64,000 nt of DNA from Leucobacter allii (GCF_022919155.1 NZ_CP095045.1:992001-1056000), one strand, 5' to 3'; shown: positions 22,678-32,287, counted from the stretch's first letter. Made by a program: numbers and translations. The notes: generated by a model not told the origin, from the letters alone.

Positions 22678-23218
22678 CCGGGCGCCCCGCCGCCGGATCG
22701 CGCGGGCCGTGCGGGCCCGCGCCCGCGCGCTGCGCGATGAGGTGATCGAGGATCGGGTCGAGGATCGCGAGCCCGTCGCGCACGCCGCCCGGGGAGCCGG
22801 GCAGCGTCATCGCGAAGGTGCGGCCGGCGAAGCCCGCGACCCCGCGGGTGAGCAGGGCGCTCGGCAGCACCGCCGCGCCCCGTCGTCGCAGCTCCTCGAC
22901 GAGGCCGGGCAGCCGCACGTCGAGCAGCGGCTCGACGGCCTCCGGGGTCGCGTCGCTCGGGGACACGCCGGTGCCCCCGGTCGTGAGGAGCACCTCGGGC
23001 GCGTCCGCGAGCGCCGCGCGGACGGCCGCGGCGGTGTCCGCGCCGTCGGCGACCACCCGGGGCTCCGGCGTCGCGAACCCTCGCTCGCGCAGCCAGGCGG
23101 CGATCATCGGGCCCGTCGTGTCCGCCGCGGTCCCGGCCGCCGCGCTCGTCGACGCCACGACCACGCGCGCGCGCCGCTCGTCGTCGCGCGGCCGGTCGGC
23201 ACCGTCCGCCGCGCTCAC
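22667..23218 (-). CDS. mog: Molybdopterin adenylyltransferase (Mog/MoaB family)
   Basis: 183-residue member of the MogA/MoaB family, which activates molybdopterin with AMP before metal insertion. The signature [24 protein letters not shown] is clear, and [12 protein letters not shown] matches the C-terminal nucleotide-binding part. The GTG at 23218 overlaps the moaC stop (GTGA). It is the last gene of the leftward moaD-moeA-moaC-mog operon. Its end overlaps the purine permease tail to tail. Confidence 0.92.
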   Translation of the reverse strand: MSAADGADRPRDDERRARVVVASTSAAAGTAADTTGPMIAAWLRERGFATPEPRVVADGADTAAAVRAALADAPEVLLTTGGTGVSPSDATPEAVEPLLDVRLPGLVEELRRRGAAVLPSALLTRGVAGFAGRTFAMTLPGSPGGVRDGLAILDPILDHLIAQRAGAGPHGPRDPAAGRPVSR

Positions 23219-23736
23219 GAGACCTCCCAGTCCCCGCTCTTCCCGCCGGACTTCGCGAGCACCCGGGTGCCCGTGATGACCGCGTGGTGGTCGACGGCCT
23301 TGATCATGTCGTAGAGCGTGAGCGCCGCGACGCTCGCGGCCGTCAGCGCCTCCATCTCGACGCCGGTCACGCCGCGGGTGGTCACCGTGGCGACGATCCG
23401 CACCCGCTCGGCCTCCGTCTCGAAGTCGACCGCCACCTTCGACAGCGGCAGCGGATGGCAGAGCGGGATGAGCTCGGGGGTGCGCTTGGCCGCCATGATC
23501 CCCGCGACCCGCGCCGTTCCGAGCGCCTCGCCCTTGGGCAGCTCGCCCGAGACGAGGCGATCGACGACGTCCGCCCGCGTCTCGAGGATCGCCTCGGCGC
23601 GAGCGGTGCGCTTCGTCACGGGCTTGTCCGTGACGTCGACCATGTGCGCGCTGCCGTCGGCGCGCAGGTGGGTGAGGCCGGCCGGAGCGGCCGTCCCCGG
23701 ATCGTCTCCGGGCGTCCCGGACTGCGTATCAGACAT
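23215..23736 (-). CDS. moaC: Cyclic pyranopterin monophosphate synthase
   Basis: 173-residue MoaC, which with MoaA turns GTP into cyclic pyranopterin monophosphate. Conserved segments: [71 protein letters not shown] and KSGGKSGDW (active-site lysines). The first about 20 residues are a low-complexity lead. It overlaps the end of moeA by eight bases and mog by four. Confidence 0.96.
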   Translation of the reverse strand: MSDTQSGTPGDDPGTAAPAGLTHLRADGSAHMVDVTDKPVTKRTARAEAILETRADVVDRLVSGELPKGEALGTARVAGIMAAKRTPELIPLCHPLPLSKVAVDFETEAERVRIVATVTTRGVTGVEMEALTAASVAALTLYDMIKAVDHHAVITGTRVLAKSGGKSGDWEVS

Positions 23737-25063
23737 CGAACCTCTGGATCTCGATCGGGGAGCCGGCGGCGAGGTGCGCGACTCCGAGGGGGATGTGGGC
23801 GAGCAGCTCGGCCGCGGCGAGGTCGGCGAGCAGGTGCGAGCTCGGCGGTGTGAGGACCACGCGGCCCTCGGCATCGAGGCGTCCGCGGCGCAGCTGGTGC
23901 TTGCGCGGCGGCGAGTCGACGTCGTGGGCGAGCGGCCGCAGCTCGGTGGCGGTCCCCGCGGGCAGCCCCGCGTGGAGCCGCAGCAGGGGCAGGAGGAAGA
24001 GCTCCGCCGAGACGGCGGAGCTCACCGGGTTCCCCGGGAAGCAGAGCGCCGGGAGCCGCACGCCGCCGCACGCCGCGACGCCCGCGCCCTGCGGACCGCC
24101 CGGCTGCATGGCGATGCCCGAGAACGCCACCCCCGCGGGTGCGAGCGCCTCGCGCACCACCTCGAAGGCCCCCGCGCTGATGCCGCCTGAGGTGACGAGG
24201 AGCTCGTGCGCCCCGCCGCGCCCGGCCACGAGCTCGGTGAGCGCCTCGGGCCGGTCCGCGATGCGGATCGCGGTCACCTCGGCGCCGGCGGCGCGCAGCG
24301 CGGCGGCGAGGAGCGGGGCGTTCGCGTCGTACACCCGGCCGGGAGCGAGCGGCGCACCGGGCGCCGTCACCTCGTCCCCGGTGGAGACCAGGAGGACGCG
24401 CGGGCGACGGCGCACGGGGACGACGGCGACACCGGCGTTCGCGAGCAGACCGATGCCGCTCGGCCGCAGCCGCGTCCCCGCGGGGAGGATCACGGCGCCC
24501 GCGGGCAGGTCCGAGCCCCGTCGACGGATGAATGCGCCGGGCTCGGGCACCGTCGCGAAGGCGACCCGGGCGGAGGGCGCGTCGTCCGCCGCGCCGGGCG
24601 CCCCGCCGGGCTCCACGTCCGCCGCGGCGCCCGGACCCGGACGGCGGAGCGCGTCGAAGCGCGGCGGATCCGCCTGCTCGATCGGGATCACCGCGTCGGC
24701 GCCGATCGGGATCGCGGCGCCGGTCATGACGGGGGCCGCCGTACCGGCCTCGTGGGGGATCGGCGGATCGCCTGCGGCGGTGGCGGCGCCGATGCGGAGG
24801 ATACGCGGCCCGGCCCGGCCCGCGGCCCCGAGGTCGGCGACGCGCACCGCGTAGCCGTCCATCTGCGAGTTGTCGAAGGGCGGCAGCGGGATGCCGGAGC
24901 GCAGCTCCGTGGCGGTCACCCGGCCGGGAAGCCCCGGGTCGTCGACCGCGAGGCGCTCCGGCTCCGCGTCGCGGAGCGCCGCGAGCACGGGGCCGACGAG
25001 CTCCGCGACGCGCGCCGCGTGCTCGGCGGGCGTCGTCGCGGCGGGCCGGTCCGCGCCGCTCAT
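23729..25063 (-). CDS. moeA: Molybdopterin molybdenumtransferase (MoeA), copy 1
   Basis: 444-residue MoeA, which inserts molybdate into adenylylated molybdopterin. Domain order is that of the family: [16 protein letters not shown] near residue 65, [18 protein letters not shown], the MogA-like domain [10 protein letters not shown] with [15 protein letters not shown] and [19 protein letters not shown], and a C-terminal beta domain. An Ala/Gly/Pro-rich loop (about 140-165) is longer than usual. ATG 25063 overlaps the moaD stop by four bases. A second moeA lies at 37011. Confidence 0.95.
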   Translation of the reverse strand: MSGADRPAATTPAEHAARVAELVGPVLAALRDAEPERLAVDDPGLPGRVTATELRSGIPLPPFDNSQMDGYAVRVADLGAAGRAGPRILRIGAATAAGDPPIPHEAGTAAPVMTGAAIPIGADAVIPIEQADPPRFDALRRPGPGAAADVEPGGAPGAADDAPSARVAFATVPEPGAFIRRRGSDLPAGAVILPAGTRLRPSGIGLLANAGVAVVPVRRRPRVLLVSTGDEVTAPGAPLAPGRVYDANAPLLAAALRAAGAEVTAIRIADRPEALTELVAGRGGAHELLVTSGGISAGAFEVVREALAPAGVAFSGIAMQPGGPQGAGVAACGGVRLPALCFPGNPVSSAVSAELFLLPLLRLHAGLPAGTATELRPLAHDVDSPPRKHQLRRGRLDAEGRVVLTPPSSHLLADLAAAELLAHIPLGVAHLAAGSPIEIQRFDV

Positions 25064-25332
25064 CCGCCCGCGAAGGCCGGCAGCACGTCGACCACGAGCG
25101 GGTCGTCCGCGGGCCGGCCGACGGCGCCGATCTCGCCGTCGTCGCAGCGGACGACGCCGTCCACGAGGAACGAGCCCGAGTCGAGCACGCGCCGCATGCC
25201 GTCGCCGTAGCGCTCGGCGAGCCCGGCGCGCAGCGCCCCGAGCGACGCCGGGCCGGCGAAGCTCCACCGCTCCTCCTCGCGGCCCGCCGCATCGGCCGCC
25301 GCGGCGAAGTATCTGACGGTGATCGGAGCCAT
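25060..25332 (-). CDS. moaD: Molybdopterin synthase small subunit
   Basis: 90-residue ubiquitin-like sulfur carrier. The C-terminal AFAGG ends in the Gly-Gly that is adenylylated and thiocarboxylated, so the protein is complete and functional by that test. MAPITVRYFAAAADAAGREEE is a typical MoaD start. ATG 25332 was chosen over 25341 because TAGCAT (25345-25340) ends seven bases upstream; that hexamer begins with the stop codon of the upstream GNAT gene. First gene of the leftward moaD-moeA-moaC-mog operon. Confidence 0.93.
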   Translation of the reverse strand: MAPITVRYFAAAADAAGREEERWSFAGPASLGALRAGLAERYGDGMRRVLDSGSFLVDGVVRCDDGEIGAVGRPADDPLVVDVLPAFAGG

Positions 25333-25342
25333 ACCGCCCATG

Positions 25343-25948
25343 CTAGCGCGCGGACCCCTCCCGGCGGGCGCGCCACTCCTCGGCGAGGAGCGCGTACAGC
25401 ACCCCGTCGATCCAGCCGAGATCCCGGTGCAGCGACTCCTGCACCGAGGTCGCCTCCCGGCGCATCCCGAGCCGCTCCATCAGGCGCCATGACGGCTCGT
25501 TCGCGGCGAAGGCGCCGGCTTCGACGCGGCGCAGGCCGAGCCCGTCGAAGCACGCCTCGAGCACGGCCTCGACGGCCTCGGTCGCCAAGCCCCGCCCGCC
25601 GGCCGCGGGATCGAGCGTCCAGCCGAGGGACGCCTGCACGCCGGCCGCGCGCTCGGCCACCTCCCGCTGGCTCCAGCCGTCCACGACGCGCACCATGACG
25701 TCGCCGATGAGGCGGCCCTCGTGCTCGACGACGAGCAGATCGCGGTGCTTCCCGGCATAGGCCTCGTCCCAGTCCGCCCGGTCGGCGGGGCGCCAGCTCA
25801 GCCAGTACCCGACCTCCGGCAGCCCCCGGTGCCGCCAGAGCGCGTCCGCGTCCGCGAGTTCCGCGGGGCGGAGGCGCAGCCGAGCCGTGCGGCGCGGCCA
25901 GTCGAGATCGCGGATGTGCGGAGCGGAGGTGTCGGCGGGCGCGGTCAT
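25343..25948 (-). CDS. GNAT N-acetyltransferase, RimJ/RimL-like
   Basis: 201-residue acetyltransferase of the Acetyltransf_3 type: LRLRPAELADADALWRHRG at the start, a VQASLGWTLDPAAGGRGLATEAVEAVL acetyl-CoA binding block, and RRVEAGAFAANEPSWRLMERLGMRRE. The acceptor (ribosomal protein N-terminus, small amine or other) is not shown by sequence. It lies ten bases upstream of moaD on the same strand, but a promoter signal for moaD sits across its stop codon, so the two need not be one unit. Confidence 0.88.
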   Translation of the reverse strand: MTAPADTSAPHIRDLDWPRRTARLRLRPAELADADALWRHRGLPEVGYWLSWRPADRADWDEAYAGKHRDLLVVEHEGRLIGDVMVRVVDGWSQREVAERAAGVQASLGWTLDPAAGGRGLATEAVEAVLEACFDGLGLRRVEAGAFAANEPSWRLMERLGMRREATSVQESLHRDLGWIDGVLYALLAEEWRARREGSAR

Positions 25949-25998
25949 GCCTCCAGGCTAGCCAGGGCGTCCGGCACGCGGCTCATAGAATGGTGGGT

Positions 25999-27255
25999 AT
26001 GCGCAGCACTGACGGCGGAGGCCCCGCAGCCGAGCCGATCGGAACCGGCCGGGACGCCTCCGCGCCCGGCCCGGCCGGACGGCCGGCGGCTCCCGTGCCG
26101 CTCGTCGCGCCCGTCGCCGAGCTCTCCGCCGCGGCCCGCGGGCGCGCGCGGCGGCAGCTCGCGCTCCCCGGCTTCGGCGAGGAGGCCCAGCGCCGGCTCG
26201 CCGGGGCCCGCGTGCTCGTGATCGGCGCCGGGGGCCTCGGCTGCGCGAGCGTACCGTTCCTCGCCGGTGCGGGGGTGGGGCGGATCGGGATCGTCGACGA
26301 CGACATCGTGGAGCTCTCGAATCTGCACCGCCAGACCACCCACCGCACCGCGGACGTGGGGCGTCCCAAGGTCGACGCGCTCGCGGAGACCGTCGCGGCG
26401 CTCGACCCGGGGATCCGCGTCGACCGGCATCGCCTGCGCCTCACCTCGGGGAACGCGCGCGAACTCCTCGCCGGCTACGATCTCGTGCTCGACGGCAGCG
26501 ACAACTTCCCGACCCGCTATCTCGCGAACGACGCCGCCGAGCTCACCGGCATCCCGCTCGTGTGGGGCGCGATCCTGCAGTACTCCGGACAGCTCGGGGT
26601 CGCCTGGCACGCGCACGGCGCGGGCTACCGGGACCTCTTCCCGCGACCGCCCGCGCCCGGCAGCGTCCTCGACTGCGCGAGCGGCGGCGTGCTGCCCGGC
26701 CTCTGCGGCACGATCGGCTCGCTCATGGCGACGGAGGCGCTGAAGCTCATCACGGGCCTCGGCGAACCGCTCATCGGGCGCGTGCTGCTCTACGACGCGC
26801 TCGCCGCGCGCACCCGCGAGCTCCGCGTGCGGCCCGACCCGCGGGCGGAGCGGGTGACCGGGCTCGTCGACTACGCGGCGTTCTGCGGCGTCGGTCCCGA
26901 AGCGCGCCCCGCGGGGCGGTCCTCGGCGCTCACCGCATACGAGCTGGCCGCGCGGCTGCGCGCCGGGGACCCCGTGCGGCTCATCGACGTGCGCACGGCC
27001 GAGGAGTTCGCCGAGCGCCGTCTGCGCGGGGCCGAGCGGATCCCCGTCGAGCGGATAGAGGCGGACGGTGCGCCCGACCACCTGGCGGGGGAGTTCGTCG
27101 TGGCGTACTGCGAGCGCGACCCGCGTTCGGTGCGCGCCGCCGCGGCGCTCGCCGCCGACGGCGTCGACGTCGCCTATCTGGAGGGCGGGATCGCGGCGTT
27201 CGCCCCGGCCGCGCCGGAGCTCGTGGAGCGCGGCGGGGACGGGGCGGCGCAGTGA
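25999..27255 (+). CDS. moeB: MoeB/ThiF-type E1 adenylyltransferase fused to rhodanese
   Basis: 418-residue fusion. The E1-like part (about 35-285) has VLVIGAGGLGCASVPFLAGAGVGRIGIVDDDIVELSNLHRQ with the nucleotide-binding Gly loop, and SDNFPTRYLANDA. The rhodanese part (about 310-415) has VRLIDVRTAEEFAERRL and VVAYCERDPRS, where Cys is the sulfur-carrying residue. It would adenylylate the C-terminus of MoaD and hand it sulfur. TAGAAT (25986-25991) ends seven bases before ATG 25999. It reads away from the GNAT gene and into moaE. Confidence 0.92.
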   Translation: MRSTDGGGPAAEPIGTGRDASAPGPAGRPAAPVPLVAPVAELSAAARGRARRQLALPGFGEEAQRRLAGARVLVIGAGGLGCASVPFLAGAGVGRIGIVDDDIVELSNLHRQTTHRTADVGRPKVDALAETVAALDPGIRVDRHRLRLTSGNARELLAGYDLVLDGSDNFPTRYLANDAAELTGIPLVWGAILQYSGQLGVAWHAHGAGYRDLFPRPPAPGSVLDCASGGVLPGLCGTIGSLMATEALKLITGLGEPLIGRVLLYDALAARTRELRVRPDPRAERVTGLVDYAAFCGVGPEARPAGRSSALTAYELAARLRAGDPVRLIDVRTAEEFAERRLRGAERIPVERIEADGAPDHLAGEFVVAYCERDPRSVRAAAALAADGVDVAYLEGGIAAFAPAAPELVERGGDGAAQ

Positions 27256-27328
27256 CGCGGGGACGGGGCGCGGTGACGCGGGGACGGAGGAGCGGGACGT
27301 GCGGGACGCGGAGGAACGGGACGTGGGC

Positions 27329-27748
27329 ATGACGGCGACGGAGCGGCTGGCGCGCATCTCGGAGGAGCCGATCGACGAGCGGGCGGTCCGAGACGCCGTC
27401 GAGGCGGCGGAGTGCGGCGCCGTCGTGATGTTCCACGGCATCGTGCGCGACCACGACGGCGGGCGCGGGGTGCGCGCGCTCGACTACCGGGCGCATCCCG
27501 ACGCCGAGCGGTTCATCGCCGACTGCGTCGACTCCGAGAGCGCGCGGAGCGGGCTGCGGCTCGCCGCCGTCCACCGCGTGGGGGCGCTCCGGATCGGCGA
27601 TGCCGCCCTCGTCGCCGCCGCCTCGGCGCCGCACCGCGCGGAGGCCTTCGACGCGGTCGAGCGCCTCGTCGAGCGGATCAAGCGCGAGGTGCCGATCTGG
27701 AAGCGGCAGCACTACGCGGACGGGGTCAGCGAGTGGGTCGGGCTCTGA
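27329..27748 (+). CDS. moaE: Molybdopterin synthase large subunit
   Basis: 139-residue MoaE, which with MoaD makes molybdopterin from cyclic pyranopterin. Conserved: CGAVVMFHGIVRDHDGGRGV, VHRVGALRIGDAALVAAASAPHR and the active-site RIKREVPIWKRQHYADG. Start is uncertain: ATG 27329, GTG 27323 and GTG 27299 are in frame, and the GTGs are each seven bases after GGAGGA. A 26-codon frame fills the space from the moeB stop to this ATG. The stop lies 34 bases from the convergent moaA stop. Confidence 0.92.
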   Translation: MTATERLARISEEPIDERAVRDAVEAAECGAVVMFHGIVRDHDGGRGVRALDYRAHPDAERFIADCVDSESARSGLRLAAVHRVGALRIGDAALVAAASAPHRAEAFDAVERLVERIKREVPIWKRQHYADGVSEWVGL

Positions 27749-27782
27749 CCCGGCACGCGCCGGCGATGCCCGTGCGGCCCGT

Positions 27783-28928
27783 TCAGCCGCCGATGTAGGA
27801 CATCTCGATCCGCTCGCGATCGCGCGTCGCCTCGGGCGGCAGCGCGGCGCGCAGCTCGGAGTACCGGTCGTCGCGGCGCTCCCAGATCCCCGCGAGCGCG
27901 GCGCGGAGGGCCGTGTCGTCGGCGCCCGGAACGCCCGATGCGGCGGCCCCGCCGCGCAGCAGCTCCCGCAGATCGACGCCCCGCGAGGCGAAGAGGCAGG
28001 TGTAGAGCGTGCCGTCCGCGGAGACGCGCGCCCGCGTGCAGCTGCCGCAGAACGCGCCCGTGACGCTCGAGATCACGCCGATCTCGCCCGCGCCGTCGCG
28101 GTACCGCCAGCGCTTCGCGGTCTCGCCCTCCCGCGCCCCGGCGACGGCCTCCAGCGGGCGCACGGCGTCGATGCGCCGGACGATCTCCGCCGAGGGCACC
28201 ACGTCGTCCCAGCGCCAGCCGTTCGATGCTCCGACGTCCATGAACTCGATGAACCGCAGCACGATCCCCGTGCCTCGGAAGCGCTCGGCGAGCGGCACGA
28301 CCTCGTCGTCGTTGACGCCGCGCTTGATCACGGCGTTCACCTTCACCGGGCCGAGCCCGGCCTCCTGCGCGGCCGCGATCCCGTCGAAGACCCGCGCGAG
28401 CGGGAAGCGCACGTCGTTGATCGCCTGGAAGCGCGCCTCGTCGAGCGAGTCGACGGAGACGGTGACGCGGTCGAGACCCGCGGCGCGCAGCGCCGCCGCC
28501 TTCACCCGCAGCGCGGAGCCGTTCGTCGTGAGCGCGAGGTCCGGGCGCCGGCCGTCCGGCGTGCGCAGACGCGCGAGACGCGCGATCAGCTCCTCGATGC
28601 CGCGCCGGAGCAGGGGCTCTCCGCCCGTGATCCGGAGCTTGTCGACCCCGAGCGACACCGCGGCGGCGGCCACCCGCTCGATCTCGTCGAAGCTCAGCAG
28701 CTCGTCGTGCTCCATGAAGACGTGGTCGCGGCCGAAGATCTCCCGGGGCATGCAGTAGACGCAGCGGAAGTTGCAGCGATCGGTGACCGAGATCCGCAGA
28801 TCGCGGAGCCCGCGGCCCCGGGCGTCGACGAGGGACGGCCCGCGCTCCCCGGTGGCGGGGAGCCGCCGTGCGCGTCCGGGGCTCCGAGCGTCGCCCGGGC
28901 GCGGCGGGACCCGATCCCGATCTCCCAT
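27783..28928 (-). CDS. moaA: GTP 3',8-cyclase
   Basis: 381-residue radical-SAM enzyme starting molybdopterin synthesis from GTP. The N-terminal 4Fe-4S site is C52-x3-C56-x2-C59 ([11 protein letters not shown]), with [12 protein letters not shown]; the C-terminal cluster is [21 protein letters not shown]. The protein ends in IGG, the conserved Gly-Gly tail needed for activity. ATG 28928 has AGGAGG eight bases upstream; GTG 28937 is less well placed. It follows modB by 56 bases on the same strand and may be the end of the mod operon. Confidence 0.96.
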   Translation of the reverse strand: MGDRDRVPPRPGDARSPGRARRLPATGERGPSLVDARGRGLRDLRISVTDRCNFRCVYCMPREIFGRDHVFMEHDELLSFDEIERVAAAAVSLGVDKLRITGGEPLLRRGIEELIARLARLRTPDGRRPDLALTTNGSALRVKAAALRAAGLDRVTVSVDSLDEARFQAINDVRFPLARVFDGIAAAQEAGLGPVKVNAVIKRGVNDDEVVPLAERFRGTGIVLRFIEFMDVGASNGWRWDDVVPSAEIVRRIDAVRPLEAVAGAREGETAKRWRYRDGAGEIGVISSVTGAFCGSCTRARVSADGTLYTCLFASRGVDLRELLRGGAAASGVPGADDTALRAALAGIWERRDDRYSELRAALPPEATRDRERIEMSYIGG

Positions 28929-28984
28929 TCGCGGCACCTCCTGCGCCAGTCACCCTAGCAGTTCCCGCTCGGGACGTCGGCGGG

Positions 28985-29806
28985 TCAGACCGCGGCGTCG
29001 GTCCGTCCCGAGGCCCGTCCGCGCAGCAGCACGAGCGCCGTCACCGAGACGGCGATGAGGATCAGCGACAGGGCGAGGGCCGTGTCCTGCGCGACGCCCG
29101 CGCCGTTGAACGCGGTGTAGATCGCGAGCGGGATCGTGCGGGTCGTGCCCGCGGCGTTCCCCGCGAAGAGCGCGGTCGCACCGAACTCGCCGAGGGCGCG
29201 CGTGAAGCACAGGATGGTGCCCGCGGCGAGCCCGGGCGCGACGAGCGGCAGCGTGATCCGGAACAGCACGCCGCTCGGCGACGCCCCGAGGGTCGCGGCC
29301 GCCTCCTCGATCTCCGGATCGACGCCGCGCAGCGCCCCCTCGACGGAGATGACGAGGAACGGCAGCGCGACGAAGGTCTGGGCGATCACGACTGCCGCGG
29401 TCGTGAACGGGACGCGGATCCCCGCCTCGGCGAGCGCGTCGCCGAGTACGCCGCCGCGGCCGAGCAGCGACAGGAGCGCGAGACCCCCGACGAGGGGTGG
29501 CAGCACGAGCGGCAGCGTCACGACCGCGCGCAGCAGGGTCGCCACGATGCCCGAGGTGCGTGAGATCACGACCGCGAGGGGGACTCCGAGCACGAGGCAG
29601 ATCCCGGTCGCCGCGAGCGCGGTGCCGAGCGACAGCCCGAGCGCGCTCGCCGTCTCCGGCGCGGCGAGCGCGGTGGGCAGCGCGGCCCAGTCCATGCGGG
29701 CGAGGAGGGCCAGGAGCGGCAGCACGAGCACGCCGCCGCCGAGGATCGCGGGCGCGATGACGACGGCGGGGACGTCCCGCCGCACCGCGCGCCCGCTCCC
29801 CGTCAT
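28985..29806 (-). CDS. modB: Molybdate ABC transporter permease
   Basis: 273-residue inner-membrane permease with about six spans. The EAA loop contacting the ATPase is EEAAATLGASPSGVLFRITLPLVAPGL. Near the start LGLSLGTALAATGICLVLGVPLAVVIS and LPLVLPPLVGGLALL are typical of ModB/CysT permeases. ATG 29806 is four bases after the modA stop, so the two are coupled. No ATP-binding modC gene follows; the next gene on this strand is moaA. Confidence 0.92.
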   Translation of the reverse strand: MTGSGRAVRRDVPAVVIAPAILGGGVLVLPLLALLARMDWAALPTALAAPETASALGLSLGTALAATGICLVLGVPLAVVISRTSGIVATLLRAVVTLPLVLPPLVGGLALLSLLGRGGVLGDALAEAGIRVPFTTAAVVIAQTFVALPFLVISVEGALRGVDPEIEEAAATLGASPSGVLFRITLPLVAPGLAAGTILCFTRALGEFGATALFAGNAAGTTRTIPLAIYTAFNGAGVAQDTALALSLILIAVSVTALVLLRGRASGRTDAAV

Positions 29807-29810
29807 CGTC

Positions 29811-30649
29811 TCAGCCCGCCGAGGCCGGGCCGAAGCCGAGGTCCTCGAAGCGCGCCTGCGCCTCGTCGGAGCGCATGAACTCCGCGAAGGCCGCTGCCGC
29901 GTCGGGGGCTGCGGAACCGGCGATCGGGGCGATGAGGTAGCTGCCGGCGGCCTCGACGGAGCCGTCGATCCCGATGCCCTCGACATCGCCCTCGGCGCGC
30001 AGCACGTCGGAGCGGTACACGAGCCCCGCATCGGCCTCCCCGTTCGCCACCTTCGTGAGCACCGCGGTCACGTTCTGCTCCTCGCTCGCGGGGACGAGCG
30101 CGACGCCGTCGCGCTCGAGCAACCGGTGGGAGGCCGCGCCGCAGGGCACCTCCGCCGCGCACAGGACGACGATCGGGGCCTCGCCGCCCGCCCCGGGCGC
30201 GGCGAGATCGGCGAGCGTCTCGATGCCGAGCGGATTGCCCGGCGCGACGGCGATCTGCAGGCTGCTCGTCGCGAACCGCACGGGGTCCGCGGCGAGCAGA
30301 CCCTCGTCCGCCACCTTCGTCATGTTCGCCGCGTCGGCGGAGGCGAAGACGTCGACGGGGGCGCCGCCGATGATCTGCGCGGCGAGCACGGAGGAGCCGT
30401 CGAAGGCGAGCTCGACGTCGACCGCGGCGTGCTGCTCGGTGAACGCGGCGGCGAGCTCCTCGAACGCGGGCTGCAGCGAGGCCGCGGCCGAGACAGTCAG
30501 CGTTCCGGCGAGCCCGTCGTCCCCGCCGGCGGTCCCCCGGTCGCGTCGTCGGCTGGCGCGGCGCTCGCGCAGCCCGCGAGGAGCGCGAGGGCGGCCGCGG
30601 CGAGGGTCGCGCCGAGAGCGCGGCGCGGGCGGTGCGGGGTACGGGGCAC
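29811..30649 (-). pseudogene. modA: Molybdate-binding lipoprotein ModA, interrupted by a frameshift
   Basis: Periplasmic-type molybdate binding protein in two frames. GTG 30649 (SD CAGGAG) begins a signal peptide ending in the lipobox LLAGCASA, but that frame stops at a TGA about 50 codons in. The mature part, TLTVSAAASLQPAFEELAAAF through AQIIGGAPVDVFASADAANM, to RFEDLGFGPASAG, continues in the next frame to 29811. One extra base in a run of five C on the + strand (30534-30538) would join them without a stop. Either a sequencing or assembly error, slippage, or a recent loss of function. Substrate-binding residues of the mature part look intact. Confidence 0.8.
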
Positions 30650-30683
30650 GGGGACTCCTGGGTCGGTGCGGGGCGGGCGCCGC

Positions 30684-31082
30684 TCAGCGGCGCTCGGCCT
30701 CGATGATGACGGTGGTGGCCTTGACGATCGCGGCGGCCCGCGAGCCCACTTCGAGCGCGAGATCGTCGAGCGCCTCCGCCGTCATGAGCGAGACGACGCG
30801 GTTCGGGCCGCACTGGAGCTCGACCTGGGCGACGAGCCCCTCGCGCTGCACCGCCGTGACGATGCCGGTGAAGCGGTTGCGCGCGCTGCGCCGGAGCGCG
30901 CCCGGCTCGGCGGACGGCGGCGCGAGCTCGAGCGCCCGGCGGGCGAGCGACGCCCCGGTGACGGTCTGGCGCCCGCCGTCGTCCGGTCCGGCGTCGAGCC
31001 GGCCGTCGCCCGCCCAGCGCCGGATGGTGTCGTCGCTCACCCCGATGAGCGCGGCGGCCTCGCCGATCCGGAAATGCGTCAT
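30684..31082 (-). CDS. ModE-like molybdate regulator: MerR-type HTH plus TOBE/Mop domain
   Basis: 132-residue protein. The N-terminus (MTHFRIGEAAALIGVSDDTIRRWAGDGRLDA) is a MerR/excisionase-type winged helix; the C-terminus (SARNRFTGIVTAVQREGLVAQVELQCGPNRVVSLMT to VGSRAAAIVKATTVIIE) is a single Mop/TOBE molybdate-binding domain. This two-part build is common upstream of actinobacterial modABC and probably senses molybdate. TATGAT, a consensus -10, ends seven bases before the ATG, so the message starts at or near the start codon. First gene of the leftward mod operon, 35 bases before modA. Confidence 0.88.
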   Translation of the reverse strand: MTHFRIGEAAALIGVSDDTIRRWAGDGRLDAGPDDGGRQTVTGASLARRALELAPPSAEPGALRRSARNRFTGIVTAVQREGLVAQVELQCGPNRVVSLMTAEALDDLALEVGSRAAAIVKATTVIIEAERR

Positions 31083-31299
31083 GGAACCGATCATATCGCC
31101 GCGCACGCGGTGGATCGCAAGCATGTTCTCCGCACGGGAGGATGCCCGCGAACGCGCCGCCGCGCGAGGCTGTTGACGCTGGAGCCGGCGGCGGGCTACG
31201 GTCCTCAGTAGGGTCGGGGCCTCGACGAGGAGGCGCCGGCGGAGCCGGATCGGGGTGCGTTCCCGATCGCTCTTCACGCAGTGCCGCGAGGGAGAGAAC

Positions 31300-31914
31300 A
31301 TGAGCAATGTCGGGCTGTTGTACGTCGGCGCCGTGCTGTTCATCAACGGACTGATGCTCCTGGGCATCGTGCCGGGGAAGGCCGCCGCCGCGATGAATCT
31401 CTTCGTCGGCGGCGTGCAGGTCGTCTTCCCGACGCTCATCATCCTGCAGTCCGGCGGGGACGCCGGCACCGTGCTCGGCGCCTCGGGGCTCTACCTCTTC
31501 GGCTTCACCTACCTCTACGTCGCCTGGAACCAGCTCACCGGCGCCCCGGGGGAAGGGCTCGGGTGGTTCTCGCTCTTCGTCGCCGGCTGCGCGATCGTCT
31601 ACGGCATCCTGCAGTTCACGATGTTCGCCGATCCGGTCTTCGGCGTCATCTGGTGGTCGTGGGCCGTCCTCTGGTTCCTGTTCTTCCTCGTCCTCGCCCG
31701 CGGCCGCGACGCCCTCACGCGCACGACGGGCTGGTTCACCTTGCTGCTCGGCGTCTTCACGGGCGCCGTCCCCGCGATGCTCCTCCTCGCCGGCGCCTAC
31801 CGCACGGGCGCGGTCGAGGGCATCGTCGCCGCCGTGCTCGCCGTCGTGCTGCTCGCGCTGTCCTGGCTGCTCGGGCGGCCGCGCGCGGCCGCTCCGCCCC
31901 CCGCGGCCGCCTGA
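31300..31914 (+). CDS. amiS: AmiS/UreI-family amide or urea channel
   Basis: 204-residue membrane protein with about six to seven helices and the family start VGLLYVGAVLFINGLMLLG, and later YLFGFTYLYVAWNQLTGAPGEGLGWFSLFVA. The AmiS/UreI family forms proton-gated or passive channels for urea and short amides. Next to formamidase it most likely admits formamide or related amides. SD GAGGGAGA precedes ATG 31300. The C-terminus is Ala/Pro-rich. It is followed by fmdB and formamidase on the same strand. Confidence 0.9.
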   Translation: MSNVGLLYVGAVLFINGLMLLGIVPGKAAAAMNLFVGGVQVVFPTLIILQSGGDAGTVLGASGLYLFGFTYLYVAWNQLTGAPGEGLGWFSLFVAGCAIVYGILQFTMFADPVFGVIWWSWAVLWFLFFLVLARGRDALTRTTGWFTLLLGVFTGAVPAMLLLAGAYRTGAVEGIVAAVLAVVLLALSWLLGRPRAAAPPPAAA

Positions 31915-31999
31915 CCCGGTTCTCCGAGCCGAGCCCCGCCCCCGGAGCCCCCGATCCCGAACGACCAGAACCCCCGATCCCGAACGAAAGGCCAGGGCC

Positions 32000-32287
32000 G
32001 TGCCCAGCTACTCCTTCCGATGCTCCGCCGGATGCCGATTCGACGCCCGCTTCGCCATGTCCGAGGTCCCCGCAGAGACCGTCTGCCGGGTCTGCGGAGC
32101 CGAGGCGCGGCGCACGATCACGGCGCCCCATCTCTCGCGCGCCGGGACCGCGGCGTTCGGCCTCCTCGATCGCTCGGCGCGCAGCGCGCACGAGCCGGAG
32201 GTCGTCGACCGGCTGCCCGCGCGTGCACCCGGGCGGGCCCAGCGCACGACGACGAACCCGCTGCACGCGAAGCTGCCGCGGCCCTGA
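32000..32287 (+). CDS. fmdB: FmdB-type zinc-ribbon protein
   Basis: 95-residue protein with an N-terminal zinc ribbon: YSFRCSAGCRFDARFAM, then TVCRVCGAEARR (C-x3-C ... C-x2-C). FmdB-family proteins are thought to regulate or assist formamidase genes, and this one sits between the amide channel and formamidase, as the family name implies. The region after about residue 45 is basic and probably unstructured. GTG start; AAAGG lies about eight bases upstream. Confidence 0.85.
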   Translation: MPSYSFRCSAGCRFDARFAMSEVPAETVCRVCGAEARRTITAPHLSRAGTAAFGLLDRSARSAHEPEVVDRLPARAPGRAQRTTTNPLHAKLPRP

